DNA of 43,459 bases from Faecalitalea sp. UBA4312 (GTDB lineage: Bacteria > Bacillota_I > Bacilli_A > Erysipelotrichales > Erysipelotrichaceae), in NCBI GenBank assembly GCA_002394635.1, contig DGUK01000093.1:1-43459 (forward strand), in the 5' to 3' direction. Both the position numbers and the translations under genes were made by a program. Position 1 is the stretch's first letter, and each line of letters opens with the position of its first letter. A model generated the notes under the pieces. It saw only the letters and a program-made list of their open reading frames with translations. It was not told the origin of the DNA and ran no database searches. This document shows positions 32,182-39,770 of the stretch, piece after piece.

Positions 32182-32734
32182 TAGAGAATATGGAAAAATC
32201 ATCGTACAGGAGTTAAATCAAACCCTGCAGGCTATCAACCCGGACGATGCCGAAGCGTTTGCCGATTGTGTGGATCAAGCCAAAGAAGTTTTCTGTGCCG
32301 GTGCCGGACGAAGCGGTTTTCAGGTAAGAGGCTTTGCGATGCGCCTGATGCATATGGGAATTGCCAGTTATGTCGTTGGAGAAACTTGTACACCGAATAT
32401 CACCAAGGATGGTGTATTGGTCATCTGCAGCGGATCCGGTGAGACAAAAAGCCTGGTTAACCACGCCACAAAGGCCAGAGAGGTAGGTGCCAAGGTTGCT
32501 TTGATTACCATCAATACAGAATCCTCGATTGCCAAAATGGCGGATGTAGTCGTGGAAATACCAGCAGTCAGTCCAAAGAGCGCTGTACAAGGAGCCATCA
32601 CATCCATTCAGCCTATGGGTTCCCTGTTTGAACAAAGTGAAGGATTATTTATGGATACTGTCATCATGATGCTGATGGAACGAAGAGGCATGGATTCCGA
32701 TACCATGTTCGGACGACATGCGAATATGGAGTGA
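32174..32734 (+). CDS. hxlB: 6-phospho-3-hexuloisomerase
   Basis: 186 residues, a single SIS domain of the PHI family: AGAGRSGFQVRGFAMRLMHMG (given as AGAGRSGFQ then FAMRLMHMG), CSGSGETKSLV and QPMGSLFEQ. It isomerises 3-hexulose-6-phosphate to fructose-6-phosphate and works with HxlA as the formaldehyde-fixing arm of the ribulose monophosphate route or as its reverse for making ribulose-5-phosphate. The ATG lies inside the 3' end of hxlA (8-base overlap) after GGAGGTTTTC, so the two are translationally coupled. Confidence 0.94.
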   Translation: MNNREYGKIIVQELNQTLQAINPDDAEAFADCVDQAKEVFCAGAGRSGFQVRGFAMRLMHMGIASYVVGETCTPNITKDGVLVICSGSGETKSLVNHATKAREVGAKVALITINTESSIAKMADVVVEIPAVSPKSAVQGAITSIQPMGSLFEQSEGLFMDTVIMMLMERRGMDSDTMFGRHANME

Positions 32735-32736
32735 CC

Positions 32737-33372
32737 ATGAAAACCACTTTCTATATCGTTCGTCATGGAACGACACCATGGAATGCTCAAAAGCGATGGC
32801 AAGGACAAACGGATTCTCCGTTAAGTGAATTCGGATTGAAACAAGGAGCACTATTGACCGGATACTTTCAAGATATTCCGGTGGATGTAGGTGTATCCTC
32901 TCCTTTACAGAGAGCCAGACAGACCTTGAAATTTGCGTTGGAAGGAAAAGAAAACGTAGAAATCCGGATCGAGGAAGGGGTTCTGGAAATGAATCAGGGA
33001 GAAGCAGAAGGAAAGACGTATGAAGAAATCTATGCGCTTTATCCTGAATATGCACTGAACGATGCTCATGAACCATCCAAGGCGATTGCTCCAGGTGGGG
33101 AAGATGCTCAGAACGTGTATCGCCGGATGCGGGATACGTTTCTAAAGCTAGCCAAACTATATCCCGGTAAAACAATTGTGGTGGTTTCTCATGCCTTCGC
33201 AATCGGAACCTTTTTAAATTTTGCCAAGGGAAACCCATCCGACAAAATGGTACGCATGATTCCGGCAAACGTCTCTGTATCCAAATGTACGATTGATGAA
33301 AATGGTCAGCCACATCTAGAATACTGGGATGATACATCCCACATTCCGGAAGAACTGGTTTTTAATTATTGA
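32737..33372 (+). CDS. Histidine phosphatase family protein (phosphoglycerate-mutase-like)
   Basis: 211 residues. Arg9-His10-Gly11 in YIVRHGTTPW is the catalytic RHG motif, followed by the WQGQTDSPLSEFG substrate loop, SSPLQRARQT and the second His in VVVSHAF. The family includes broad sugar-phosphate and cofactor phosphatases and cofactor-dependent mutases; the short length suggests a phosphatase. It follows hxlB by 2 bases with its own GGAGTGACC ribosome site, so it may dephosphorylate a sugar phosphate linked to that pathway. An in-frame GTG at 32731 is too close to the site. A UUCG-loop terminator follows. Confidence 0.9.
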   Translation: MKTTFYIVRHGTTPWNAQKRWQGQTDSPLSEFGLKQGALLTGYFQDIPVDVGVSSPLQRARQTLKFALEGKENVEIRIEEGVLEMNQGEAEGKTYEEIYALYPEYALNDAHEPSKAIAPGGEDAQNVYRRMRDTFLKLAKLYPGKTIVVVSHAFAIGTFLNFAKGNPSDKMVRMIPANVSVSKCTIDENGQPHLEYWDDTSHIPEELVFNY

Positions 33373-33947
33373 CAGTCTTCGGACTGTTTTTTTTGTACCA
33401 GGACATTGATCCAGTTTTGTTGGTTCCCATGGCTTTCAAATACATCCAGGATCTTAAATGCCGCAAATAAAATATGCATATCCTGCTTTTCATAATCATT
33501 GAAAAACCGCTGGCCTTCTATTCGTTCTGTTTGCCCTATTTTAAAGGAAGCATACAGGATCCCGTTATCTTTTAACGCCCGATACAGCCTTGCGATCACA
33601 TCGTTCATCTGTTCTTTAGGAACATGCAACAAGGAAGCACAAGCCCAGATTCCATCAAATCTTTGCTCTATATCCAGGTCCTGAAAACGAACACATTGCA
33701 CCGGCAGCCCTGTGTATGCGCGCGCAAGCCGGACCATCTGCTTTGAAGCATCAAAAGCTTCCACGCTAAACCCGTTATCCAAAAAGTATTTGGCGTCTCT
33801 TCCAGAACCGCAGCCTGCATCCAAGATCCGTCCCCCTGACAAGACCTGGTCCATAAATGTCTCACGGATTTCATCCATATCCAACGTGACCGTTTGTTCA
33901 AAGTATGTTTTCGCGTTTTTATTGTAATAATCAATGGTTTGATTCAT
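33366..33947 (-). CDS. Class I SAM-dependent methyltransferase
   Basis: 193 residues. The SAM-binding motif I is ILDAGCGSGRD (41-51) and the later acidic motif lies in FDGIWACASLLHVP. There is no NPPY/DPPY catalytic motif, so a small-molecule or protein acceptor is more likely than DNA. The ATG chosen follows AGGGTGTGGAATT; an earlier ATG would extend further into the upstream gene. It overlaps the 3' end of the HNH nuclease gene by 17 bases, indicating co-translation. The substrate is unknown. Confidence 0.8.
   Translation of the reverse strand: MNQTIDYYNKNAKTYFEQTVTLDMDEIRETFMDQVLSGGRILDAGCGSGRDAKYFLDNGFSVEAFDASKQMVRLARAYTGLPVQCVRFQDLDIEQRFDGIWACASLLHVPKEQMNDVIARLYRALKDNGILYASFKIGQTERIEGQRFFNDYEKQDMHILFAAFKILDVFESHGNQQNWINVLVQKKQSEDCQ
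33372..33394 (+). terminator. UUCG-tetraloop terminator of the hxl operon
   Basis: Stem ACAGTC / GACTGT closed by the stable TTCG tetraloop, then a run of T residues (33388-33394). The convergent methyltransferase gene ends in its 5' flank. Confidence 0.85.
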
Positions 33948-35031
33948 AATTCCACACCCTAAAACCTGCCTGCATGGCGGCATGATAGACCGGATAGATC
34001 ACATCATTCATCCGAAGCACAAATGTATGGGGATCCAATCCCGGCTGATATAATTTTTCTTTAATGTCCAGGTTGTTGATATGTTCTCTGGCTAAGCGTT
34101 CAAATTCCTGATGGAGCGTATCATATTGCCACATCAGTGAATAGGAACGATACTGCAAGTCGCAAAACCGGGGAAAATAGGTATTCCATTCCGGCAGCTG
34201 GTTTCCTTTGGCACTGTTGATGGAACGTGTCGTTGGATGCAGATTCCAGAATTCATCATGTGCCACATAAGACCAAGGCACAAAATGGTCAATGGAAATC
34301 GAAGAATCCAGTGGTTGATGATCATAGATTTCCACAACCGGATCCAAGGTCATAACGTGTTTCCAGTATTTCTGTACTTTTCCTAACGAGCGGCTGATCG
34401 GTGGTCTCAGCTTATAAATGATGCCCGGTGTAGACGGATTTCTTCGTTGTAGATACGTCACCATATTATATTCGATCCAGCTCTCCAAAATAATCGGATG
34501 CTTCATAAAGTATTGTGCCCATTCTTCCGCCACAACAATTCTTGTGTTCAATCCATCATACATTTCAAAGGTGTAGATCAATCCCTTTGAACCGTTGATC
34601 CGTGCAATCAGCTCCGGTTTTTTGAGATTCCATTTCATGTCCACAAAGAAAGGGGCCTGCAGACGATAAGGGACATTTAAAGAAAGAGTTCGTTTAAAGC
34701 TTCGAAGCTTTGGATCCGTCGACTCTTTCAGCATCTGCAAGATCGTTTCCTTTTTCTCGCTGGCAATCAAAGGACAATATCCGGACAAATAATTGACCGT
34801 TTCCTCCAGTTTATCAAACGGTCCTAGATTCAAGTGGTATTCACTGACCATATACCATGCATCCGCAATCATCTCATCAATGATTTCTTCAAAAGACAAG
34901 CTTCTTTTCCCCTGCAGGACCTGATGAAACAAGGACTGGAACCAGAACAGCTTATAGCTTTCTGCTTTATTGTCAAAAATATGAGAAAAGGATCGTATAT
35001 TCAACGCAGTATGTTCAGGAAGTTGATTCAT
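33931..35031 (-). CDS. HNH endonuclease domain protein
   Basis: 366 residues. The C-terminal part carries an HNH nuclease core: Asp248-His249 (ISIDHFVPW), then FWNLHPTTRSINSAKGNQLP with Asn264, Asn272 and Lys275 in the expected positions. The N-terminal 200 residues begin with an IFDNKAESYKLFWF segment recalling a domain of unknown function found before HNH cores, and probably form the recognition part. Such proteins can be restriction, homing or defence nucleases. It is the first gene of a two-gene unit with a SAM methyltransferase. There is no clear Shine-Dalgarno sequence; TAGAAT lies just before the ATG. Confidence 0.78.
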   Translation of the reverse strand: MNQLPEHTALNIRSFSHIFDNKAESYKLFWFQSLFHQVLQGKRSLSFEEIIDEMIADAWYMVSEYHLNLGPFDKLEETVNYLSGYCPLIASEKKETILQMLKESTDPKLRSFKRTLSLNVPYRLQAPFFVDMKWNLKKPELIARINGSKGLIYTFEMYDGLNTRIVVAEEWAQYFMKHPIILESWIEYNMVTYLQRRNPSTPGIIYKLRPPISRSLGKVQKYWKHVMTLDPVVEIYDHQPLDSSISIDHFVPWSYVAHDEFWNLHPTTRSINSAKGNQLPEWNTYFPRFCDLQYRSYSLMWQYDTLHQEFERLAREHINNLDIKEKLYQPGLDPHTFVLRMNDVIYPVYHAAMQAGFRVWNYESNH

Positions 35032-35064
35032 ATTCTTATTCTATCATTAATAAAGTCAATGTCG

Positions 35065-35106
35065 TAAAGAAAAGAAGTCTGACCCTATTATTTGGTCTGA
35101 CTTCTT
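35065..35106 (-). terminator. Probable terminator after the first RpiB-family gene
   Basis: AAGAAGTCTGACC and GGTCTGACTTCTT form a 13-base stem with one A-A type mismatch, loop CTATTATTT. On the minus strand TTTCTTT follows. It lies 20 bases after the stop at 35127. Confidence 0.6.
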
Positions 35107-35126
35107 GATGAATCCCATTCTTATAT

Positions 35127-35561
35127 TTATTCGTTTTCGTAATCGACGATTCTCTGTACCTTATCCTTGGAACGGCCGTTCGGATCAAAGGTGCAGGATA
35201 GATATTCCTTTACCATGCATTCCGCCAGCTTTGTGCCAATGACCTGACTTCCCATTGTGATGATGTTGGCATTGTTGGATAAGCAGGCTCTCTGTGCCTG
35301 GTATACATCATGAATACAAGCGGCATAGGCACCCTTTACTTTGTTGGCAGCAATGGACACCCCGATGCCTGTACCACATACGATAATACCACGATCAAAT
35401 TTCTTAGCAGCCACAGCTTCAGCTACCTTGATTGCGGTATTGGCATAAATAGGATCCTCTGATCCATAATCTTCTACTTCATGACCCAGTTCCTTTACAT
35501 AAGCCATTAAATGTTCTTTAAATTCCTGTGCGTTTGGATCACATCCGAATACGATTTTCAT
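35127..35561 (-). CDS. RpiB/LacA/LacB family sugar-phosphate isomerase (DerI/EryI-like)
   Basis: 144 residues. Cys62 in IVCGTGIG is the catalytic thiol of RpiB enzymes, and NNANIITMG is conserved. The opening GCDPNAQEFK and closing FDPNGRS resemble the tetrulose-phosphate isomerases DerI/EryI more than classical RpiB, whose opening is GNDH/GSDH. It may therefore isomerise a C4 or C5 ketose phosphate; ribose-5-phosphate isomerisation remains possible. It is monocistronic by appearance, with a strong AGGAGGAACTAAGG-type site and a hairpin after it. A second, more classical RpiB lies at 36411. Confidence 0.85.
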   Translation of the reverse strand: MKIVFGCDPNAQEFKEHLMAYVKELGHEVEDYGSEDPIYANTAIKVAEAVAAKKFDRGIIVCGTGIGVSIAANKVKGAYAACIHDVYQAQRACLSNNANIITMGSQVIGTKLAECMVKEYLSCTFDPNGRSKDKVQRIVDYENE

Positions 35562-35715
35562 CCTTAGTTCCTCCTATGTTATCCTTCCCCTGCATCATAT
35601 ATTTTGTAAAAATAATTGTCAATTATTTCTAAAAATATGTCATGAATTAGAGGTTATACTTTGTCTTATGTAAAGTTATTGAGCATATACGCAAAATCTA
35701 TGCTTCCTTGGATCG

Positions 35716-35919
35716 TCAGAATACATTCAGTTCGTCAACAACTTCTTTGCATGTTTTGATGGATGTGATACCATTGATTGCCTGCGAGCTGTTGATGATG
35801 CCTTCATTCTCAATACCTAAACGCATGCCTTTCAAAAATCCACCACGAGCCATGTAGTGTTTGTTTAAAGTGACAGCGTCAGCCCCTTCGTTCATCATCT
35901 TTTCAAGCTCCAAGCCCAC
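35716..35919 (-). pseudogene. Unidentified gene remnant (C-terminal fragment)
   Basis: A 67-codon open stretch with protein-like composition (MMNEGADAVTLNKHYMARG, LKGMRLGIENEGIINSSQ) ends at a normal stop. I do not recognise the family. Its first ATG has no ribosome site. The coding look begins exactly where the opposite-strand TetR fragment loses its own N-terminus, so both appear to be broken ends joined near 35915-35930. It could instead be a genuine small gene, but the missing start signals argue against it. Confidence 0.4.
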
Positions 35920-36393
35920 AGCGTTTTTGACAAAATCCGTACATCCGATATCTGTTCCTTAGCACATATCCAGAGAACAACCTTTTATTATCACTTTAAA
36001 GATAAATATGATTTAGTTGCCTGGGTCTTTTTTCATTCTTTTCAAGATGTCGATATCCTCAACGTAGACTCAGCTGCACAACATATGGAGCAGATGAAAA
36101 AGGATCTATTATTCTACAAGCGTGCCTATGAAGATTTTTCACAAAACTCCTTCCTGGAATACCTTGTCGAATATTTTATTGTGGCTTATACAGCGGTCGC
36201 AAAAGAAAAACTGGGTGTCGATTCTCTCGAACCCCAGCTATCCTTCAGTATTCGTCTTTATTGTTATGGAGCTATTTATACCGCAAAAGAATGGGTTTTA
36301 CACGATAATAAAACCTCCGCCAAAGACAGGATAAAAATGATGTTTGCTTCTATGCCTGCATCCCTTCAAAAAATCTATTTTCACCAATCCTGA
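35920..36393 (+). pseudogene. 5'-truncated TetR-family regulator
   Basis: In frame with the open stretch starting at 36085, the upstream codons continue as FDKIRTSDICSLAHIQR and TTFYYHFKDKYDLV, which is the second half of a TetR helix-turn-helix. The C-terminal half (about 100 residues, with SIRLYCYGAIYTAKEWVLHD) resembles the TetR_C_8/DhaS-like effector domain. The first part of the DNA-binding domain and any start codon are missing: the frame is open back only to a stop at 35866-35868 with no usable start codon. It is therefore a gene remnant, unless an internal ATG at 36085 makes an effector-domain-only protein. Confidence 0.75.
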
Positions 36394-36410
36394 CCGTCTT
36401 TCTGATTAAT

Positions 36411-36866
36411 CTATAAAGAAAGATCCTGCGTTTGTTCGATTTCGGAAATCATATCGACACGCTTTTGATGACGTCCACCTTCATATTCAGTATGAAGCCA
36501 TGCATCCACAATCATCTTGGCCATTTCCGATCCGACCACACGCGATCCAAACGCAATGATATTGGCATTGTTGTGTTTTTTGGTCATCGTGGCTGTATAC
36601 GGCTCAGAACATACACAGGCTCGTACCCCATGGACCTTGTTAGCAGCCAGGGAAATACCAACACCGGTTCCACATATTAAGATACCGGCATCCACCTGAT
36701 GGCTTGCCACCATCTTACCTACCTTATAGCCACTGATCGGATAATCAAAGCGTTCCGTGCTGTCCGTTCCCACATTGACTACCGTATAGCCCTGTCCTTC
36801 CAGGTATTCCTGGATCTCCTTTTTCATTTCTACCGATACATGATCATTTCCAATTGCTAATCTCAT
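36411..36866 (-). CDS. rpiB: Ribose-5-phosphate isomerase B family protein
   Basis: 151 residues from the ATG after GGAGGAATAACT. MRLAIGNDHVSVEMK is the standard RpiB opening, Cys65 in LICGTGVGIS the catalytic thiol, and HNNANIIAFG and EGGRHQKRVDMI the conserved C-terminal regions. It interconverts ribose-5-phosphate and ribulose-5-phosphate or a similar aldose/ketose pair. It starts 2 bases after deoC, so the pair may handle deoxyribose/ribose phosphates from nucleosides. Cys presence argues against LacA, which lacks this thiol. Confidence 0.92.
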   Translation of the reverse strand: MRLAIGNDHVSVEMKKEIQEYLEGQGYTVVNVGTDSTERFDYPISGYKVGKMVASHQVDAGILICGTGVGISLAANKVHGVRACVCSEPYTATMTKKHNNANIIAFGSRVVGSEMAKMIVDAWLHTEYEGGRHQKRVDMISEIEQTQDLSL

Positions 36867-36868
36867 AG

Positions 36869-37567
36869 TTATTCCTCCAGTCCCAGTACTCTTTTCGCAC
36901 TTGTGCAATTTATTCCTAATCGGTCTACACCTCGGTCAATCAGTTCCAGATAATGTGCATGGGTGCGGATCACACCGCTGCCTTTGACCTTGATCCTTCC
37001 TTGCACTTCTTTCATGATCAAATCAATCACTTCATTGGATGCTCCTTCCAATGTATGGCCGGTCAAAAACCCGGTACTTGTTTTGACATAGTCACAGCCA
37101 GCTTCTATCACACATTGACATCCCGCAATGATTTCGTCCTTGGTCAATGCGTCTGTTTCCAGGATTACCTTCAACGCATGTCCCATTTCATGGGCTTTAT
37201 CGGCACACGCCTTTAAATCCTTTGTGACCTTATCATATTGTCCGGAGCGCAATAAACCGAAATTGCAGACAATATCCACTTCCCCGATATTCGGATAGGA
37301 GCATACTTCTTCGATCTGTTGTACCCGCATGGCTGTGGTCCCATTGCCGAAAGGGAAATCCGCTGTTGGTCCGATTTTGGTTTGGGTCCCTTGTACATAC
37401 GGTTCGATCAGCTCAATATAAGCCGGATGGACACAGATCTGCGCTACCCCTAAAGCTACTCCGATTTTAGTTTTTTCAATAATGTCCTCTTCGGTATACT
37501 CCGGTTTCAATATGGAATAATCCATATACGAAGCCAGTTGTTTCATGGTCATTTCATTGGCTTTCAT
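36869..37567 (-). CDS. deoC: Deoxyribose-phosphate aldolase
   Basis: 232 residues, class I DERA. The Schiff-base lysine lies in DYVKTSTGF, preceded by the LKVILETDAL strand with its conserved Glu, and VKGSGVIRTHAHYLELIDRGVDRLG (in parts: VKGSGVIRT, GVDRLG) holds the second conserved lysine. It splits 2-deoxyribose-5-phosphate into acetaldehyde and glyceraldehyde-3-phosphate. The start overlaps the end of the DUF2974 gene by 14 bases and rpiB follows by 2 bases, giving a DUF2974-deoC-rpiB transcription order. Confidence 0.93.
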   Translation of the reverse strand: MKANEMTMKQLASYMDYSILKPEYTEEDIIEKTKIGVALGVAQICVHPAYIELIEPYVQGTQTKIGPTADFPFGNGTTAMRVQQIEEVCSYPNIGEVDIVCNFGLLRSGQYDKVTKDLKACADKAHEMGHALKVILETDALTKDEIIAGCQCVIEAGCDYVKTSTGFLTGHTLEGASNEVIDLIMKEVQGRIKVKGSGVIRTHAHYLELIDRGVDRLGINCTSAKRVLGLEE

Positions 37568-38684
37568 GGTTTCCTCTCTTTTTTGTCCGATTGTTCTTTT
37601 TATATTCAATTTGGTTGGATGCCATTCGTGTGATCAGCGACCCCAATGAATCCCCGATATTCTTTTTGGTCTCCGCATCTAGATTATGATATTTGGATAT
37701 CATATTTTGGAACAAGGTCTGCCAGTTTCCTTTGATCTCTTTCAATGTTCTTCCCTGGTTGTCATCAATCATGGAATACACCGCATCCACCACATCTTTT
37801 CTTTGTTCCGGCTCGATCTGGCTCAGCCATTCTTCCAATGTTCGGTCAAATAAGACACTTTCATCCGACAACGCTTGTCGCACAAAACACGGTCCTTCCA
37901 CCTGCCAGGAATAGATATCATGTTGATAAATCCCCTTTTGTACACTTTTGACGATAATTATTTCCTCTGTATGATTCAGAATCTGACCAATGATGGAAGT
38001 ATCCGGGATATATGTATGCATTTTGGAAACTGCTTTTTTATATTCCGGCAGCATCACAACGCGGGTCTCAAAGCCGGGTCCATCAAAATTATAGGTGATT
38101 CGGATCCGATCGATCATCGTCTTCGAGCTAAAGGCTGTCGCAAACAAGGCCAGATTGCCCCCTTTGGAGTGCCCACCCAAAATCATATCAGTATGCAGCT
38201 CTGCATAAGCTTGTTCTACATATTGAACCGCTGTTAATTGACTGGGAACCGGTGTCATAAAGGCCATATTGAAGTCCTCTTTCCAACCGACGATGGTATT
38301 ATCCGTTCCTCGGAAGGAAATGAAATGAAGATCCGTTGCCAATTCAATCGTAATGGCGCTAAACTGCTTTTCCTGCAACAAGTCGATCTGTGAAATAGCT
38401 CCCATCATTTTTAAATGCTTATAACGTTCTGCCTGTAGAACTTTTTCCATCAATGTTTTGTCATCTTCTAATAAGTATAGATCGTTCTGCCCGGGCAGAT
38501 CCATCATCATATGACAAGCTGCACCGATCTCCGTTTTTTTATCAAACTCTGTACTTATGACCTTTTCGAAGGGAATATAGGACTAGCGAGACAAAATCAA
38601 AGCATCTACCTCGTTAAAAGCGGAAACTTCAAAAGTCAGATCACCTCGCCACTTAATGTATTCCATCAAATTTATATTTTCCAT
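37554..38684 (-). pseudogene. DUF2974 (Mbeg1-like) alpha/beta hydrolase gene interrupted by an amber codon
   Basis: Read through one stop, the frame gives 376 codons. The family-typical start MEYIKWRGDLTFEVSAFNEV is preceded by MENINL, then comes LILSR-stop-SYIPFEKVI (TAG at 38583-38585), then a long intact stretch with the nucleophile elbow GGHSKGGNLA and FDGPGF. Full-length relatives have Leu at the stop position (LSY), so TTG-to-TAG would be a single change. The intact part alone (from an ATG run at 38510) would lack about 58 residues. Relatives are predicted lipases/hydrolases of unknown substrate. The gene precedes and overlaps deoC. Confidence 0.8.
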
Positions 38685-38696
38685 ATTCTCATTGTA

Positions 38697-38725
38697 AAAA
38701 AAAGAGTCTTTTGGTTCAAGACTCT
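38697..38725 (-). terminator. Terminator of the pyruvate kinase-like gene
   Basis: Stem AGAGTCTT / AAGACTCT with a TTGGTTC loop (38703-38725), followed on the minus strand by a T run. It overlaps the last codons of the kinase gene and separates it from the DUF2974 gene. Confidence 0.8.
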
Positions 38726-39690
38726 CTATCATTGAATGCATAGTTTGCGGTTTCCACAAAGACCTTCATCGCCTCCACCGGATATCGGCCCGCTGCCGTT
38801 TCTCCAGTCAGCATAATACTGGATGCCCCGTTATAGACCGCAGCATAAATATCGCTGACCTCAGCCCGGGTCGGAACGGCTTTGGTTTCCATGGAATGCA
38901 GCATCTGGGTCACCACCATATACGGCATACCATGTTTTTTACATCGTTGTTCAATGGAATGCTGGATGGAAGGAAGACGGGTCAGGCCGACCGCATTGCC
39001 TAGATCCCCACGAGCAATAATGATCTGATCACAATACGGAAACAAGCTTTCCAGGTTTTCATAGCCCTGCATGTTTTCAATCTTGGCATAAATCTTGAGA
39101 TCGGAAGCCCCGACTTTCTCTAAAATTTTCCGGATATAGATAAGGTCGGAGGCCCGACGTACAAACGGCTGCATAATACCAGTCACCCCGTATTTTTTTG
39201 CTTCCTTTAAGTTTTGTACATCACTGTCCGTTAAAACCTGCGTTTCGATATTCTTTCCTTTTAACGCGATGCTCTTGTGTGCCAGTAAAGTTCCACCGCG
39301 AATGACTTTGGCTCGAGCGGTGTCTAATGTTTTCAAAAGGATCTTTCCGTCATCCAGCAGAATTTTCTGCCCCATTTCCATCGTTTCCAATAGAAAGGAA
39401 GGAAAGGCCAGACGATCTAGATCGACAATGGCTCCCTCATTGAGTTCTGTCGGTTTCAAGGATCCGATCCTCAGCTCCGGTCCCTTCATGTCGATCAAAA
39501 GCTGGACCTCTCCTTGTGCCTGTTGACTGGCTTTATGAAAAGCCTGCAGCCAGTTGGGATGGTCTTTTAAATTGGTATGAGATAAATTTAAACGCATCCC
39601 GGTCATTCCGGCTTGGAACAGTTGCTCCATGACTTCCTGAGTACAGCAGGAAGGTCCGATCGTTCCATAGATTTCCAATTGTTTATGCAT
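38716..39690 (-). CDS. Pyruvate kinase-like protein lacking the C-terminal domain
   Basis: 324 residues against about 470-590 for usual pyruvate kinases. The catalytic A barrel and the inserted B domain are present: MRLNLSHTN (Arg33, Asn35, Ser37 for K+/phosphate), LIDMKGPELRIG, AKIENMQG (catalytic Lys and metal Glu), ARGDLG, VTQMLHSM and IMLTGETAAGRYPVEA. The chain stops just after the barrel, so the C domain that binds allosteric effectors is absent and the gene ends in a terminator, not a frameshift. It may be an unregulated pyruvate kinase or act on another phosphoenol compound. The ATG follows AGGTGAATCGT; an in-frame GTG at 39699 is part of that site. Confidence 0.85.
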   Translation of the reverse strand: MHKQLEIYGTIGPSCCTQEVMEQLFQAGMTGMRLNLSHTNLKDHPNWLQAFHKASQQAQGEVQLLIDMKGPELRIGSLKPTELNEGAIVDLDRLAFPSFLLETMEMGQKILLDDGKILLKTLDTARAKVIRGGTLLAHKSIALKGKNIETQVLTDSDVQNLKEAKKYGVTGIMQPFVRRASDLIYIRKILEKVGASDLKIYAKIENMQGYENLESLFPYCDQIIIARGDLGNAVGLTRLPSIQHSIEQRCKKHGMPYMVVTQMLHSMETKAVPTRAEVSDIYAAVYNGASSIMLTGETAAGRYPVEAMKVFVETANYAFNDRES

Positions 39691-39712
39691 ACGATTCACC
39701 TGATTTCAACTC

Positions 39713-39764
39713 TTGTACCATTATATCAAACTCTGCCTGTACACAACCATCTTTATGGTACAAT
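39713..39764. promoter_or_regulatory. Symmetric divergent promoter region
   Basis: A perfect 9-base inverted repeat, TTGTACCAT (39713-39721) and ATGGTACAA (39755-39763), frames the space between the divergent kinase and rRNA methyltransferase genes. On the minus strand TATAAT (39720-39725) and on the plus strand TACAAT (39759-39764) overlap the repeat arms. The arms could be operators, or the symmetry may just reflect mirrored promoters. Confidence 0.45.
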
Positions 39765-39770
39765 AATTCT

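Noticed and set aside
33366..35031. Classical type II restriction-modification pair
   Set aside because: The methyltransferase has no DPPY/NPPY or PCQ motif and looks like a small-molecule enzyme.
35920..35961. Extension of the minus-strand remnant upstream in frame (GTDIGCTDFVKNAV)
   Set aside because: The same bases encode an obvious TetR helix-turn-helix on the plus strand, and an in-frame stop lies just upstream, so the extension is probably a shadow.
35127..36866. LacA/LacB galactose-6-phosphate isomerase heteromer
   Set aside because: Both proteins keep the CGTG[IV]G catalytic cysteine, the genes are not adjacent, and no tagatose-phosphate genes are present.
38583..38585. Programmed recoding of TAG as a sense codon
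   Set aside because: Other genes in the window end at TAG, there is no visible SECIS/PYLIS-like structure, and the expected residue is plain Leu; a mutation is simpler.
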